This document shows positions 15,254 to 25,066 of a stretch of 64,000 bases of DNA, piece by piece. The position numbers and the translations under genes are program-made. A model generated the notes under the pieces. The model had not been told where the DNA came from. It searched no databases and was given only the letters and a program-made list of their open reading frames with translations. How positions within the stretch are numbered: the first letter of the stretch is position 1; the number at the start of each line of letters is the position of its first letter. Location: NCBI GenBank assembly GCA_031553035.1, contig JAVBLY010000004.1, positions 111,719 through 175,718 on the forward strand. The letters run 5' to 3'. The stretch comes from JAVBLY01 sp031553035. Lineage in GTDB: Bacteria; Bacillota; Clostridia; Peptostreptococcales; Anaerovoracaceae.

Positions 15254-16892
15254 CTGACATTTGTATCAGTTCTCTGGCACTTGCCATTGTGTTCTCAGTG
15301 ATGTTTTTGCCGCCCAGAAGTCTTGCGATCTCTTTTATTCTGTCTTCTTCGTAAATTTCATTGACCGTCGTATAAGTAGTGTCATCATCACTGCTTTTTT
15401 TTATGACATAGTGATGATCGGCAAAAGCTGCTATCTGAGGGAGATGCGTTATACAAACAATCTGATGTTTTTCTGACATTTTACGAAGCTTTTCACCAAC
15501 AATTGAAGCCGTTATTCCACTGATACCGCTGTCGATCTCATCAAAAATCATGGTCGGAATCCGGTCATAATCGCCGATGACTGTTTTGAGAGCCAGCATG
15601 ATCCTGGACATTTCTCCTCCGGATGCGATCTTTACAAGTGGCAGAGGTGGAAGTCCTTTATTAGCTGAAAGTAAAAATTCAACATCGTCGATGCCGTTTG
15701 AGCTGAAGTTATCTTCTATTAAATCAACATCTACAAATTTTACCTGGAAAGCAGCATCAGAAAAATTCAGTTCGTCAAGCTCGCTTTGGATTTTCTTTGA
15801 AAGTTCTTCAGAGGCTTTTTTTCTTAGATTGCTGAGAGTTTGAGACTCTCTTGTAAGTTCTTCAGTAAGTCTTGAAAGTTCGGCAGAAAGCTCTTCTTTT
15901 CGCTCGTCTATATTGACGATCTCATTCAGTTTTTTCGATGATTCATCTCTGAATTCAAGGACAGCGTTTATACTGCCGCCGTATTTGCTGCTCAATCGCT
16001 CAAGGATATCCAGTCTGTCTACTGAATCATCGAGAAGTTTCTTTGAATAATCCATCTTATCAAGATAATCCCTGATGCTGACAGAAAGGTCTTCGAGTTG
16101 GTAATATGATTCGGATACCGACTCTTCCATGACCTTGAATTCAGAAGAAAGATTATTAATATCCCTTAGATTATTCATGATGCTTCCAAGCTGATCCAAA
16201 GTAGAAGGAGAAACGTCCTTTAATGCGGTATACGATTCGGAGAGCCTGTCGTGTATTTTTTCTCCGTTCTGAAGTAGCTTGATTTTTTCTCTCAACTCTT
16301 CATCTTCGCCGGTCCTAAGATCAGCAGCATCGATCTCGCTTATTTCGAATTTTAGGAAATCCAGTTCACGTTTTGAGTCGATTTCTTTCTTGAGAAGAGA
16401 ATCCAGTGTAGATTTGACCCGGCTATATTCTTTATATAAAGAACTGACTTTTTCTTTTTCAGGGCGTATGAACTCTGAACTGTATGAATCTATGATGTGG
16501 ATATGATTTTCTTTGTCAAGAAGGGACTGATGATCGTATTGGCCGTGGATATCGGCCATGGAGCTGGTTTCATCGGTAAGTTCGGAAAGGCTTAGTATCT
16601 TGCCGTTAAGCTTGCATAGGCTCTTGCCTGAACTGTTGATTTCCCTGCTGATGATAACCTCCTCCAAATCGGAATTATCGGTTCGTTCTCCTGCAAGCTG
16701 GATAATCGCCTTGTTATGACCGGCTCTTACCATAGTCGTATCAGCGCGGGCGCCTAGAGCCATGCTTACTGCCTCAATAATAATAGACTTACCTGCACCG
16801 GTCTCTCCTGTAATGATGTTAAGTCCGGGATGTAAGTCTACATCTATATTTTCTATTATGGCGAAATCATTTATTGATAAATGGTTGATCAT
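15240..16892 (-). CDS. recN: DNA repair protein RecN
   Basis: 550 residues, an SMC-like ATPase acting early in double-strand-break repair. The N-terminal Walker A is GETGAGKS. Two coiled-coil arms follow, and the C-terminal half has the ABC signature ASGGEMSRIMLALK and Walker B MIFDEIDSGISG. The start follows GGAGGAATCC. It sits directly behind argR, an arrangement widespread in Firmicutes (argR-recN). Confidence 0.95.
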   Translation of the reverse strand: MINHLSINDFAIIENIDVDLHPGLNIITGETGAGKSIIIEAVSMALGARADTTMVRAGHNKAIIQLAGERTDNSDLEEVIISREINSSGKSLCKLNGKILSLSELTDETSSMADIHGQYDHQSLLDKENHIHIIDSYSSEFIRPEKEKVSSLYKEYSRVKSTLDSLLKKEIDSKRELDFLKFEISEIDAADLRTGEDEELREKIKLLQNGEKIHDRLSESYTALKDVSPSTLDQLGSIMNNLRDINNLSSEFKVMEESVSESYYQLEDLSVSIRDYLDKMDYSKKLLDDSVDRLDILERLSSKYGGSINAVLEFRDESSKKLNEIVNIDERKEELSAELSRLTEELTRESQTLSNLRKKASEELSKKIQSELDELNFSDAAFQVKFVDVDLIEDNFSSNGIDDVEFLLSANKGLPPLPLVKIASGGEMSRIMLALKTVIGDYDRIPTMIFDEIDSGISGITASIVGEKLRKMSEKHQIVCITHLPQIAAFADHHYVIKKSSDDDTTYTTVNEIYEEDRIKEIARLLGGKNITENTMASARELIQMSANQQ

Positions 16893-16915
16893 GGATTCCT
16901 CCGCATGCCAAAGGT

Positions 16916-17365
16916 TTATCTCAGTATTTCATTGAACCTGCTGACCAGCGGAGACACATTTTCCGGTACATTTACAATAACCATTACGGTGTTGTCTCCT
17001 GCGATAGATCCAAGAATATTAGGGAAGTTAAGAGAGTCGATGGCTTCACCGGCAGCCGGGCCACATCCGCTCAAAGTTTTCACTACTATTATATTACCTG
17101 AATATGTGACTGTTTGTATAGTCTCTTTGAAAATTTTTACAAATCGATCGGTTATAGGCTGATTTACATTATTGCCAACTGTATATTTATACATTCCCGA
17201 TGAGGAAAGGGTCTTGACAAGCTGCAGTTCTTTAATGTCTCTTGAAATGGTTGCCTGAGTTACTTCAAAACCGGCTTCTTTCAGAAGCTCTGCCAGTCTT
17301 TCCTGTGTATCAACTTCGTGAGAATTGATTATATCCAATATCTTATTTTGTCTTGAATATCTCAT
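16916..17365 (-). CDS. argR: Arginine repressor
   Basis: 149 residues. The N-terminal winged helix-turn-helix (RQNKILDIINSHEVDTQE, then TQATISRDIKEL) binds ARG boxes. The C-terminal domain, with GCGPAAGEAIDSL and AGDNTVMVI, binds arginine and makes hexamers. It represses arginine biosynthesis genes when arginine is plentiful. No arginine genes are in the window. A candidate ARG box lies in its own promoter region, and recN follows as the likely second gene of the operon. Confidence 0.94.
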   Translation of the reverse strand: MRYSRQNKILDIINSHEVDTQERLAELLKEAGFEVTQATISRDIKELQLVKTLSSSGMYKYTVGNNVNQPITDRFVKIFKETIQTVTYSGNIIVVKTLSGCGPAAGEAIDSLNFPNILGSIAGDNTVMVIVNVPENVSPLVSRFNEILR

Positions 17366-17411
17366 TGTGCACTCCTTTTTTAATGATTATCAATTACGCT
17401 AAGAAAATGAT

Positions 17412-17467
17412 AAGTTATATTTATTCATAATATTAATTAATTATAACATAAATATGCATAATAACAA
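17412..17467 (-). promoter_or_regulatory. argR promoter with candidate ARG box
   Basis: On the minus strand TTGTTA (17462-17467) and TATAAT (17440-17445) are 16 nt apart. Just downstream, TATGAATAAATATAACTT (17412-17429) matches the ARG-box consensus in its left half and AT core, with three deviations on the right. It would overlap the transcription start, which fits autorepression. Confidence 0.5.
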
Positions 17468-17630
17468 CGAAATATTCATTATGTGGTAATATATGGTATT
17501 TGTAATACGAATTTCAATTTGTGGATAAACTTGCGAATACGTTTTTAACTATTCAATTATGGCATAAATATATTATTTCAAATGCGAACACATGTTTTTT
17601 ATGTTATAATTGTGCTCAGAGGAAAATTAG

Positions 17631-18506
17631 ATGAAAAACACAGGAAATATTTCAAAGATAATATGCATAATAATAATGATTATCCTGATGGCTGGCGTAT
17701 TAAGCACTGTATCGGCTGAAACGGACACGGGGCAGCCTACAGCAGTTACAGAACAGGCTGTCCAAACTTCGGTGAAAGTAGACCCGCCGAAGCTTAAAGT
17801 CGGCTCGGCCAAGTCCAGGCAGGTTACTTTAAAATGGAACAAAATCAAAGGTGCTACACATTATCAGATATATCATAAAAAAGGAAAAAATAAATGGAAG
17901 AAACTAAAGACTTTTTCTGCATCAAAAACCAAATATACAAAAAAGAAACTGAGTATGAAGATGACATATTCTTATAAAATAAGGGCAAAGGTTAATGGCG
18001 TGTGGACGAGTTTCAGTCCAAAAGTCAAAAAGATAAAGGTAAAAGGCAAATACAAACAGCCAAGCATGTATGGCAGCAATCTTTCCGGTAAAGAATTACG
18101 TAAAGTAAGAGATAGAGTCGCTAATTTCGTAAATAAGAATCAGACATGGCGTCTTTCACAGGCAGAGAAGGCGGAACTTGCTGCTCAGTATGTATCACGT
18201 TCAATAAAATATAATGACAGAAACAGAACCAAATACTATAATACAGCATACGGAGGTCTTATCCGGAAAAAAGGAGTATGTTCCGCATTTATGAGGAGCT
18301 ACAAAGCGCTTGCGGACGGAATGGGGCTAAAATGCAAATGTATCCATACCAATGTGAATTTCAGTGCTCATCAGTGGTGCCACGTGAAGGTCGAAGGCAC
18401 ATGGTATGTCCTTGAAACTCAAAGTGGAACATGGATGGGTAAGGTCAGCAAGCCTGACAGAAACAGTGATGACTTATTTGAAAATTATTATGTGATGAAG
18501 CGATAA
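17631..18506 (+). CDS. Secreted fibronectin III / transglutaminase-like protein
   Basis: 291 residues. A signal peptide ends near STVSAET. An Fn3-like domain follows (about 45-145, VTLKWNKIKGATHYQIY). The C-terminal domain is transglutaminase-like, with the Cys in KKGVCSAFMRSYKALADG and the His in HQWCHVKVEGTWYVLE. The third catalytic position, normally an Asp, is Glu or missing here (LETQSGTW). Such proteins act outside the cell as peptidases, cross-linking enzymes or peptidoglycan enzymes. The gene has its own TGTTATAAT promoter (17597-17605) and AGAGGA ribosome site. Confidence 0.8.
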   Translation: MKNTGNISKIICIIIMIILMAGVLSTVSAETDTGQPTAVTEQAVQTSVKVDPPKLKVGSAKSRQVTLKWNKIKGATHYQIYHKKGKNKWKKLKTFSASKTKYTKKKLSMKMTYSYKIRAKVNGVWTSFSPKVKKIKVKGKYKQPSMYGSNLSGKELRKVRDRVANFVNKNQTWRLSQAEKAELAAQYVSRSIKYNDRNRTKYYNTAYGGLIRKKGVCSAFMRSYKALADGMGLKCKCIHTNVNFSAHQWCHVKVEGTWYVLETQSGTWMGKVSKPDRNSDDLFENYYVMKR

Positions 18507-18526
18507 TAATGGGGAGCAAAATTTAA

Positions 18527-19024
18527 ATGCGAGTTATTGGTATAGATCCGGGATATGCAATATTGGGGTACGGCGTAGTCGACATAAACGGCAGCAGGCT
18601 GTCCCCGGTGGCATACGGTGTTGTAACCACCGAAAGCGATATGGATATGCCAAATAGGCTTAAACACCTATATTCGCGGCTTATGGAAATAATATCCGAA
18701 TATGAGCCGGATGTAAGCTCTATAGAAGAACTTTTTTTCAACAGCAATGCAAAGACTGCTATTCTTGTTGGGCAGGCCAGAGGAACAGCAATACTTGCAT
18801 GCATCAACTCAGGGCTGGAAGTGTTTGAATATACGCCTCTTCAGATAAAGCAGGCGCTGGTCGGTTATGGCAGAGCTGAAAAAGACCAGGTACAATATAT
18901 GGTAAAGACTTTGCTCAATTTAAAGGCTGTCCCAAAACCGGATGATGCTGCAGATGCAGTAGCTGCAGCGATCTGTCACTGCAATTCTGCCACAAGTTTG
19001 GGCAGGATCCATAAGGCGAAATAA
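18527..19024 (+). CDS. ruvC: Holliday junction endonuclease RuvC
   Basis: 165 residues, family length. RuvC cuts Holliday junctions after RuvAB migration. The four acidic catalytic positions are visible as IGIDPG, SIEELFF, and the DDAADAVAAA C-terminal motif. It is the first gene of a ruvC-ruvA-ruvB-queA-tgt run, the standard Firmicute order. Its ATG follows GGGGAGCAAAATTTA. Confidence 0.95.
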   Translation: MRVIGIDPGYAILGYGVVDINGSRLSPVAYGVVTTESDMDMPNRLKHLYSRLMEIISEYEPDVSSIEELFFNSNAKTAILVGQARGTAILACINSGLEVFEYTPLQIKQALVGYGRAEKDQVQYMVKTLLNLKAVPKPDDAADAVAAAICHCNSATSLGRIHKAK

Positions 19025-19048
19025 AGTAAAAACGGAGGAATATATAAA

Positions 19049-19651
19049 TTGATCGGATATGTAAAAGGAAAACTCGCATCAAAAGGTGACGGAAACGTTA
19101 TTATCGAGACTGGCGGAATAGGGTATATCATCCATGTTCCTGACAATTCGCCGCTTCTTCTGGCAGCTGAAGGTGAGGATGTCAAAGTATTCACCCAGAT
19201 GATTGTAAGAGAAGATGATATGAGTTTATATGGCTTTTTCGATAAAAAATCTGTATCTCTTTTCAATAAGCTATTGACAGTCAGCGGCGTCGGCGCCAAG
19301 GCAGGAATGTCCATACTGTCGGTACTTCCACCGGATGAACTAATAAAGGCCATAACATTCGGAGACACCGCAATGCTGACTAGAGCAAACGGTGTGGGCA
19401 AGAAGTCTGCGGAAAGAATAATTTTGGAGCTGGGAGATAAGCTGTCTGATTTCGGTATCGCTGTAGGCGGTACTGCAGGCGCAATCGGATCAACTAAGGA
19501 AGCAATACCGGGAGATCCAAGAGCCGAAGCGATAGAAGCCATGCTCAATCTGGGCTATTCCAAGTCGGAAGCAGCTTCCGCAGTTCTCAGTGTTGAAGAA
19601 GATGGGCTGACCACGGAAGAGTATATTAAAGAAGCACTTAAACGAATGTAG
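19049..19651 (+). CDS. ruvA: Holliday junction branch migration protein RuvA
   Basis: 200 residues starting at a TTG behind GGAGGAATATATAAA. The OB fold is at the N-terminus (MIGYVKGKLASKGDGNV), two helix-hairpin-helix motifs lie in the middle (VSGVGAKAGMSIL and ANGVGKKSAERI), and the C-terminal three-helix domain that touches RuvB ends the protein. RuvA binds the junction and loads RuvB. Confidence 0.95.
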   Translation: MIGYVKGKLASKGDGNVIIETGGIGYIIHVPDNSPLLLAAEGEDVKVFTQMIVREDDMSLYGFFDKKSVSLFNKLLTVSGVGAKAGMSILSVLPPDELIKAITFGDTAMLTRANGVGKKSAERIILELGDKLSDFGIAVGGTAGAIGSTKEAIPGDPRAEAIEAMLNLGYSKSEAASAVLSVEEDGLTTEEYIKEALKRM

Positions 19652-19672
19652 TATTTGTACCTAGGAGTTAGT

Positions 19673-20758
19673 ATGGATTTTGAAGAAAGATTCGATGACC
19701 GCATCATCAATAGTTCAAATATCGATGAAGAAGAGCAAGTCCAGGATTATTCTCTGAGACCTAAAAAGTTAAGTGAGTATATCGGACAGAAAAATGTCAC
19801 CGATAATCTCAAGGTTTTTATCGATGCTGCCCAGATGAGGGGAGAGGCATTGGATCATGTACTTTTTTACGGACCTCCGGGATTAGGTAAAACCACGCTG
19901 GCCGGTATAATTGCCAATGAACTTGGCGTTGAGATAAGAATAACATCCGGTCCTGCTATCGAGAAAGCAGGGGATCTGGCTGCTCTTCTGACTAACCTGA
20001 ATGACAACGACGTGCTTTTTATAGACGAGATTCACAGGCTGAACAAATCAGCAGAAGAGATATTGTATTCTGCCATGGAAGACTATGAAATCGACATGAT
20101 AATTGGAAAAGGCCCGTCTGCACGTTCCATAAGGCTGCCATTATCTCGGTTTACGCTTATAGGTGCAACCACCAGGGCAGGAAATCTTTCAGCGCCTCTT
20201 AGAGACAGATTCGGGATCGTAAGCAAGTTTGAGATGTATACAAAAGATGAACTTGCCGAGATCATAAGAAGATCTGCAAAGCTTTTGGATGTAGGAATAG
20301 ACGGAGATTCCCTTAAAGCTTTATCAAAGAGATCAAGAGGCACGCCCCGGGTCGCAAACAGGCTGCTTAAGAGAGTCAGGGACTTTTCCCAGGTAAAAGG
20401 CGACGGCAGGATCGACATGACAATAACTAAAAGTACTTTTAAATCTTTCGGAATTGACGAAAAAGGACTGGAAGGACTGGATCGTGACATACTGAGACTT
20501 ATTATAGAAAAATTCAACGGCGGACCTGTGGGGATCGATACTATAGCAGCTGCAATCGGTGAAGAAAAGGTTACTATAGAAGACGTTTACGAACCGTTTC
20601 TTATGCAAGCCGGATTTTTGCACAGGACTCAAAAGGGAAGAATCGTGTCAGATGATGCATATCTTCATTTGGGACTCAGTGTGCCGACCAAAAGTGATAC
20701 TAATAAAGACAGGGAGATACAGATAAATTTCATGGATGACAATGAGGATCAAAGCTGA
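19673..20758 (+). CDS. ruvB: Holliday junction branch migration ATPase RuvB
   Basis: 361 residues from the ATG at 19673, placed behind CTAGGAG. A TTG 18 bases upstream is in frame but lacks a ribosome site. Walker A (GPPGLGKTTLA), Walker B (FIDEIHRL) and the arginine-finger/sensor region (GATTRAG) are intact, with a C-terminal winged helix. RuvB is the hexameric motor of branch migration. Confidence 0.95.
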   Translation: MDFEERFDDRIINSSNIDEEEQVQDYSLRPKKLSEYIGQKNVTDNLKVFIDAAQMRGEALDHVLFYGPPGLGKTTLAGIIANELGVEIRITSGPAIEKAGDLAALLTNLNDNDVLFIDEIHRLNKSAEEILYSAMEDYEIDMIIGKGPSARSIRLPLSRFTLIGATTRAGNLSAPLRDRFGIVSKFEMYTKDELAEIIRRSAKLLDVGIDGDSLKALSKRSRGTPRVANRLLKRVRDFSQVKGDGRIDMTITKSTFKSFGIDEKGLEGLDRDILRLIIEKFNGGPVGIDTIAAAIGEEKVTIEDVYEPFLMQAGFLHRTQKGRIVSDDAYLHLGLSVPTKSDTNKDREIQINFMDDNEDQS

Positions 20759-20760
20759 AT

Positions 20761-21795
20761 ATGGACATAAGTTTATTTGATTACAGCCTCCCGGAGAATC
20801 AAATCGCACAATTCCCGGCGAAAAAGAGAGATGAATCCAAATTATTGGTTGTTGACAGATCGGACAACACGATTAACCATAAACATTTTTATGACATTCT
20901 TGATTATTTAGATTCGGGTGACTGTCTTGTTTTTAACAACTCAAAAGTAATTCATGCAAGACTAATAGGCATCAAAGAAAAAACCGGTGCAAACATCGAA
21001 GTATTCCTTATCAAAAGACTTGATGAAGAAAAAGACACGTGGGAAGCCATGGTAAAGCCGGCAAAGAGGCTAAGAAAAGGTGATACAGTCGTATTTTCTG
21101 AGGATTTTAAGGCCGAACTAATAGGAGATGCAGATGACGGGCTGAGGATAATCAAATTCTATTATGATGGCGTCTTTATGGAGAGATTGGCGGAACTTGG
21201 CAAGATGCCTCTTCCTCCTTATATCAAAAGACCTGCTGATCATGATGACGACGGCAGATATCAGACAATATATTCTGAAATAGAAGGTTCAGTTGCCGCT
21301 CCTACAGCGGGATTACACTTTACCGACGAATTGCTTGAACGAGCCAGGGCGAAGGGTATAAAACAGGCTTTTCTCACACTTCATGTAGGTATCGGAACTT
21401 TCAGGCCTGTAAAAACAGATATTATCGAAGACCATATCATGCATGAAGAAGTTTATACTGTATGCGATGAGGCGGCGGATATAATCAACACTGCCCGAAA
21501 AAGCGGCGGGAGAATTATATGCGTCGGGACCACATCAGTGAGAACACTGGAAAGTGTAACTGATGATGATGGAATTATTCACCCGGGAAGCGGGGAAACC
21601 GATATTTTTATTTACCCAGGGTACAAATTCAAGGCAGTTGACGGCCTCATTACAAACTTTCACCTGCCTAAATCGACGTTATTGATGCTGATTTCAGCAT
21701 TTTATGACAGGGAAAAAATCCTCGATGTATACGAGCAGGCTATAGAAAACAACTATCGTTTTTTCAGCTACGGCGATGCGATGATTATACTATAA
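20761..21795 (+). CDS. queA: tRNA preQ1(34) S-adenosylmethionine ribosyltransferase-isomerase
   Basis: 344 residues. It moves the ribosyl part of SAM onto preQ1 in tRNA to make epoxyqueuosine. Family motifs LPENQIAQFP, VFNNSKVIHARL, APTAGLHFT and TTSVRTLE are clear. It begins two bases after the ruvB stop, and the tgt gene follows, so both late queuosine steps are encoded together. Confidence 0.95.
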   Translation: MDISLFDYSLPENQIAQFPAKKRDESKLLVVDRSDNTINHKHFYDILDYLDSGDCLVFNNSKVIHARLIGIKEKTGANIEVFLIKRLDEEKDTWEAMVKPAKRLRKGDTVVFSEDFKAELIGDADDGLRIIKFYYDGVFMERLAELGKMPLPPYIKRPADHDDDGRYQTIYSEIEGSVAAPTAGLHFTDELLERARAKGIKQAFLTLHVGIGTFRPVKTDIIEDHIMHEEVYTVCDEAADIINTARKSGGRIICVGTTSVRTLESVTDDDGIIHPGSGETDIFIYPGYKFKAVDGLITNFHLPKSTLLMLISAFYDREKILDVYEQAIENNYRFFSYGDAMIIL

Positions 21796-21811
21796 AAAAG
21801 GATAAGAAAAG

Positions 21812-22930
21812 ATGGATGCGGTAAAATTCAAACTACATAAAACAAGCAAAAAAGGCAAAGCCCGGCGGGGAACGGTAACAACACTTCACGGAAGTATTGA
21901 AACTCCTGTATTTATGCCGGTTGGAACGGCTGCAACCGTTAAAGCCATGAAACCGGAAGATGTAGAGGCTCTGGGAGCGGATATAATTCTTTCCAACACA
22001 TATCATCTATATCTGAGGCCTGGTGCTGAAGTTATCAAAGCGGCCGGCGGTCTTCACAAGTTCATGAACTGGGATAAGTCCATACTCACTGACAGCGGCG
22101 GATTTCAGGTGTTCAGCCTTGGTGATATCAGAAAGATCACAGAGGAAGGTGTGGAATTCAGATCTCATCTGGATGGGTCAAAGCATATGCTTTCACCCGA
22201 AAAATCCATCGAAGTACAGAATGCTCTCGGTTCTGACATAATAATGGCTTTCGACGAATGTGCTCCGTATCCTGCGGATAGGGATTATGTAAAAAAATCC
22301 ATGGAAATGACGACCAGATGGCTCAAAAGATGTAAAGATGCACACAAAAATATAGAGAATCAGAGCTTGTTCGGTATAATGCAGGGCGGAATGTATAACG
22401 ATCTGCGAATAGAAAGTGCCAAGCAGATCACAGAATTGGATCTGCCCGGTTATGCGGTCGGCGGCCTGAGTGTTGGAGAATCGAAAGATATAATGTACGA
22501 TGTCCTGGAGGCCAGTGTCGATTATCTTCCTGATGACAAGCCAAGATATCTAATGGGTGTAGGGAGCCCCGATTGCCTCTTTGAGGGAGTAGAAAGAGGT
22601 ATTGATATGTTCGACTGTGTGCTTCCCACAAGGATTGCCAGGAACGGAACTGCTATGACATCTCAGGGAAGCATCAATATTAAAAATGCCAGATTTGAAA
22701 AGGATTTTGACTCGTTGGATCCGGAATGCGACTGCTACACCTGCAGGAACTACTCAAAAGCATATCTGAGACATCTTTATAAATCGAATGAAATTTTGTC
22801 ATCAATGCTGCTGACGACCCATAATATAAGATTTTTGGTAAAAATCATGGAAGATATTCGAAATGCCATCGATAATGATACATTCCCGGAATTAAAAAAA
22901 GAATTCTTTACAAAGTATTATGACAAATAG
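21812..22930 (+). CDS. tgt: tRNA-guanine transglycosylase
   Basis: 372 residues. It exchanges guanine 34 for preQ1 in tRNAs with GUN anticodons. The catalytic Asp appears in LTDSGGFQVFSL and the nucleophile Asp in DCVLPTRIARNGTA. The zinc ligands are CDCYTCRNY followed by a His in TTHN. Gene spacing to queA is 16 nt. Confidence 0.96.
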   Translation: MDAVKFKLHKTSKKGKARRGTVTTLHGSIETPVFMPVGTAATVKAMKPEDVEALGADIILSNTYHLYLRPGAEVIKAAGGLHKFMNWDKSILTDSGGFQVFSLGDIRKITEEGVEFRSHLDGSKHMLSPEKSIEVQNALGSDIIMAFDECAPYPADRDYVKKSMEMTTRWLKRCKDAHKNIENQSLFGIMQGGMYNDLRIESAKQITELDLPGYAVGGLSVGESKDIMYDVLEASVDYLPDDKPRYLMGVGSPDCLFEGVERGIDMFDCVLPTRIARNGTAMTSQGSINIKNARFEKDFDSLDPECDCYTCRNYSKAYLRHLYKSNEILSSMLLTTHNIRFLVKIMEDIRNAIDNDTFPELKKEFFTKYYDK

Positions 22931-22975
22931 TAAAATTGTACAAAAGAAATATAAATGATCAAGGAGTAATATTAA

Positions 22976-23896
22976 ATGCCAATACTAGTTCAAAAAGGAT
23001 TACCCGCTTATAAAACACTTAAAGACGAAAACGTCTTTGTAATGTATAAGGACCGTGCCGAGGCTCAGGATATAAGACCGCTGAGTGTTGCAATCGTTAA
23101 CCTGATGCCTACTAAAGAGGTCACAGAGACACAGCTCATCAGAATGCTTGCAAACACACCGCTGCAGGTGGATCTCCAGCTGCTCACTATGGAAAGTCAT
23201 GAGACCACACATACAGATGAGCTTCATATGGAGACTTTTTATAAAACTTTCGATGAAATAAAAAGTGAAAAACTGGACGGGCTTATTATAACCGGAGCTC
23301 CGGTTGAATTTCTGCCTTTTGAAGATGTAGACTACTGGAACGAACTGAAAGAGATCATGGATTTCTCACGTAAAAACGTTTTCAGCACACTTCACTTATG
23401 CTGGGGAGCACAGGCTGCACTTTATCACCACTATGGCATCAATAAGCAGATCATGGATGAAAAACTGTTCGGCGTTTTTAAGCATGATACCATTGACAAC
23501 AGGTCTGAGTTCACAAGAGGGTTCGATGACGAGTTCTTTGCTCCTCATTCAAGACATACTCAGATCCTCAAAGAAGATGTCCTTAAAGAAAAAGACCTTA
23601 AGATACTAGCAGAATCGGAAGATGCAGGCCTTCACATTATGAGCAATCAGAATAACAGATTCCTGTTCGTGCAGGGGCATGCTGAATATGACTGGGACAC
23701 TCTTAAGCTCGAATATGACCGTGATATTGGCAAGGGGCTGGACATAGACGTTCCAAGGAACTATTTTAAGGATGATGATCCAAGTAAGAGGATCGTGGTG
23801 AGATGGAGCGGGCACGGCAATCTTTTCTTTGCAAACTGGCTCAACTATATATATCAGGAAACTCCGTATGATCTGAATAATTTGAAGGAGTTTTAA
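22976..23896 (+). CDS. metA: Homoserine O-acetyltransferase (MetA family)
   Basis: 306 residues. It activates homoserine for methionine synthesis. The catalytic Cys is residue 142 in LHLCWGAQ, with His and Glu in QGHAEYDW. Residue 111 is Glu (GAPVEF). Published structural work on the family links Glu at this site with acetyl-CoA and Gly with succinyl-CoA, so acetyl transfer is predicted. No SAM riboswitch is seen upstream, and the gene follows tgt by 45 nt with its own AAGGAG ribosome site. Confidence 0.93.
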   Translation: MPILVQKGLPAYKTLKDENVFVMYKDRAEAQDIRPLSVAIVNLMPTKEVTETQLIRMLANTPLQVDLQLLTMESHETTHTDELHMETFYKTFDEIKSEKLDGLIITGAPVEFLPFEDVDYWNELKEIMDFSRKNVFSTLHLCWGAQAALYHHYGINKQIMDEKLFGVFKHDTIDNRSEFTRGFDDEFFAPHSRHTQILKEDVLKEKDLKILAESEDAGLHIMSNQNNRFLFVQGHAEYDWDTLKLEYDRDIGKGLDIDVPRNYFKDDDPSKRIVVRWSGHGNLFFANWLNYIYQETPYDLNNLKEF

Positions 23897-25050
23897 TGGA
23901 AAGATGTATCCACTGTGAAAGCTGCGGTGGTTGTCTTTATCAGGGCACACCATATGAAGAACAGCTCAGTATCAAGGAGGACCATGTAAGGAAAATCTTT
24001 GAAAAAAGAAACATAACCTGCGGGGAATTTGCCGGCATAGAGGCTGCACCCCGCATTTATTCGTACAGAAATAAAATGGACTATACATTCGGAGATGAAA
24101 TAATAGACGGTCCCATGACCTTGGGAATGCACAAGAGAAAACAATTCATGTCCATAGTGACTACTGATCAATGTCAGATCGTCCCGGAAGATTTCAACAA
24201 AATCTTAATAGCGACACTGAAGTTTGCTCGGGATCATGATTATTCTTTTTATCACAAAAAAAGTCATACAGGTCTGCTTCGCCATCTGGTTCTAAGGGCA
24301 GGCGAGAACACTGAAGAACTGCTGGTCAATATCGTCACGACTACTCAAGCTGAATTCGATGAACAGGCTTTTACCAAAATGATTCTAAATCTGGATACTC
24401 AGCTTGATAAAGTAGGGATCCTTCGAACTGTATATAATGGAGCCTCTGACTTTATTTATATGGACGATATAAAACTCCTCTGGGGACAGGACCATTACAC
24501 CGAAAATCTTCTTGGACTGAAGTTCAAGGTGAATCCAGACTCTTTTTTCCAGACTAATACCAAAGCAATCGAAAGGTTATACAGAGATGCTGTAGATCTT
24601 ATGTCAAAAGGAGGAGAAAGCACTGTATTTGATGTATACTGTGGCACAGGGACCATAAGCCTTGCCGTTTCAAAATATGTAAAAAAGGTATACGGAATCG
24701 AGCTTGTCCCAGAATCAGTGGAGGCTGCCAGAGAAAACGCCGGAATCAATAATATAGAAAACTGTGAATTCCTTGAAGGAGATGCTTTTGCAGTCATGGA
24801 TTCTCTTGATTTAAAACCCGATTCTCTTATTCTGGATCCGCCAAGAGCGGGGCTCCATCAAAAAGCTGTGAGAAAAATAATTGAATATGATCTTCCTGAA
24901 ATAATATATGTATCATGCAATCCGAAGACATTCGCCGAAAATATGGAAAGCCTGAAGTATGCAGGGTATAAGCTGGCTTATGTCAAACCTTATGATAATT
25001 TCCCTTTTACAAAGCATACGGAGTTACTGACAAAGATCGTCAAATCATAA
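23896..25050 (+). CDS. rlmD: 23S rRNA (uracil-5-)-methyltransferase, RumA/RlmCD family
   Basis: 384 residues. An N-terminal Cys cluster (CIHCESCGGC) suits a [4Fe-4S] centre. The SAM-binding motif is FDVYCGTGTISLA, DPPRAGL is present, and the catalytic Cys sits in YVSCNPKTFAENM. It makes 5-methyluridine in 23S rRNA; the exact uridine (747, 1939 or both) cannot be told from sequence alone. The usual N-terminal TRAM domain is absent or strongly reduced. Its ATG overlaps the metA stop by one base. Confidence 0.87.
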   Translation: MERCIHCESCGGCLYQGTPYEEQLSIKEDHVRKIFEKRNITCGEFAGIEAAPRIYSYRNKMDYTFGDEIIDGPMTLGMHKRKQFMSIVTTDQCQIVPEDFNKILIATLKFARDHDYSFYHKKSHTGLLRHLVLRAGENTEELLVNIVTTTQAEFDEQAFTKMILNLDTQLDKVGILRTVYNGASDFIYMDDIKLLWGQDHYTENLLGLKFKVNPDSFFQTNTKAIERLYRDAVDLMSKGGESTVFDVYCGTGTISLAVSKYVKKVYGIELVPESVEAARENAGINNIENCEFLEGDAFAVMDSLDLKPDSLILDPPRAGLHQKAVRKIIEYDLPEIIYVSCNPKTFAENMESLKYAGYKLAYVKPYDNFPFTKHTELLTKIVKS

Positions 25051-25066
25051 TGACAGGAGATTAAAT

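Noticed and set aside
22931..22975. SAM riboswitch before metA
   Set aside because: Only 45 nt separate tgt and metA, too short, and no SAM aptamer motif is present.
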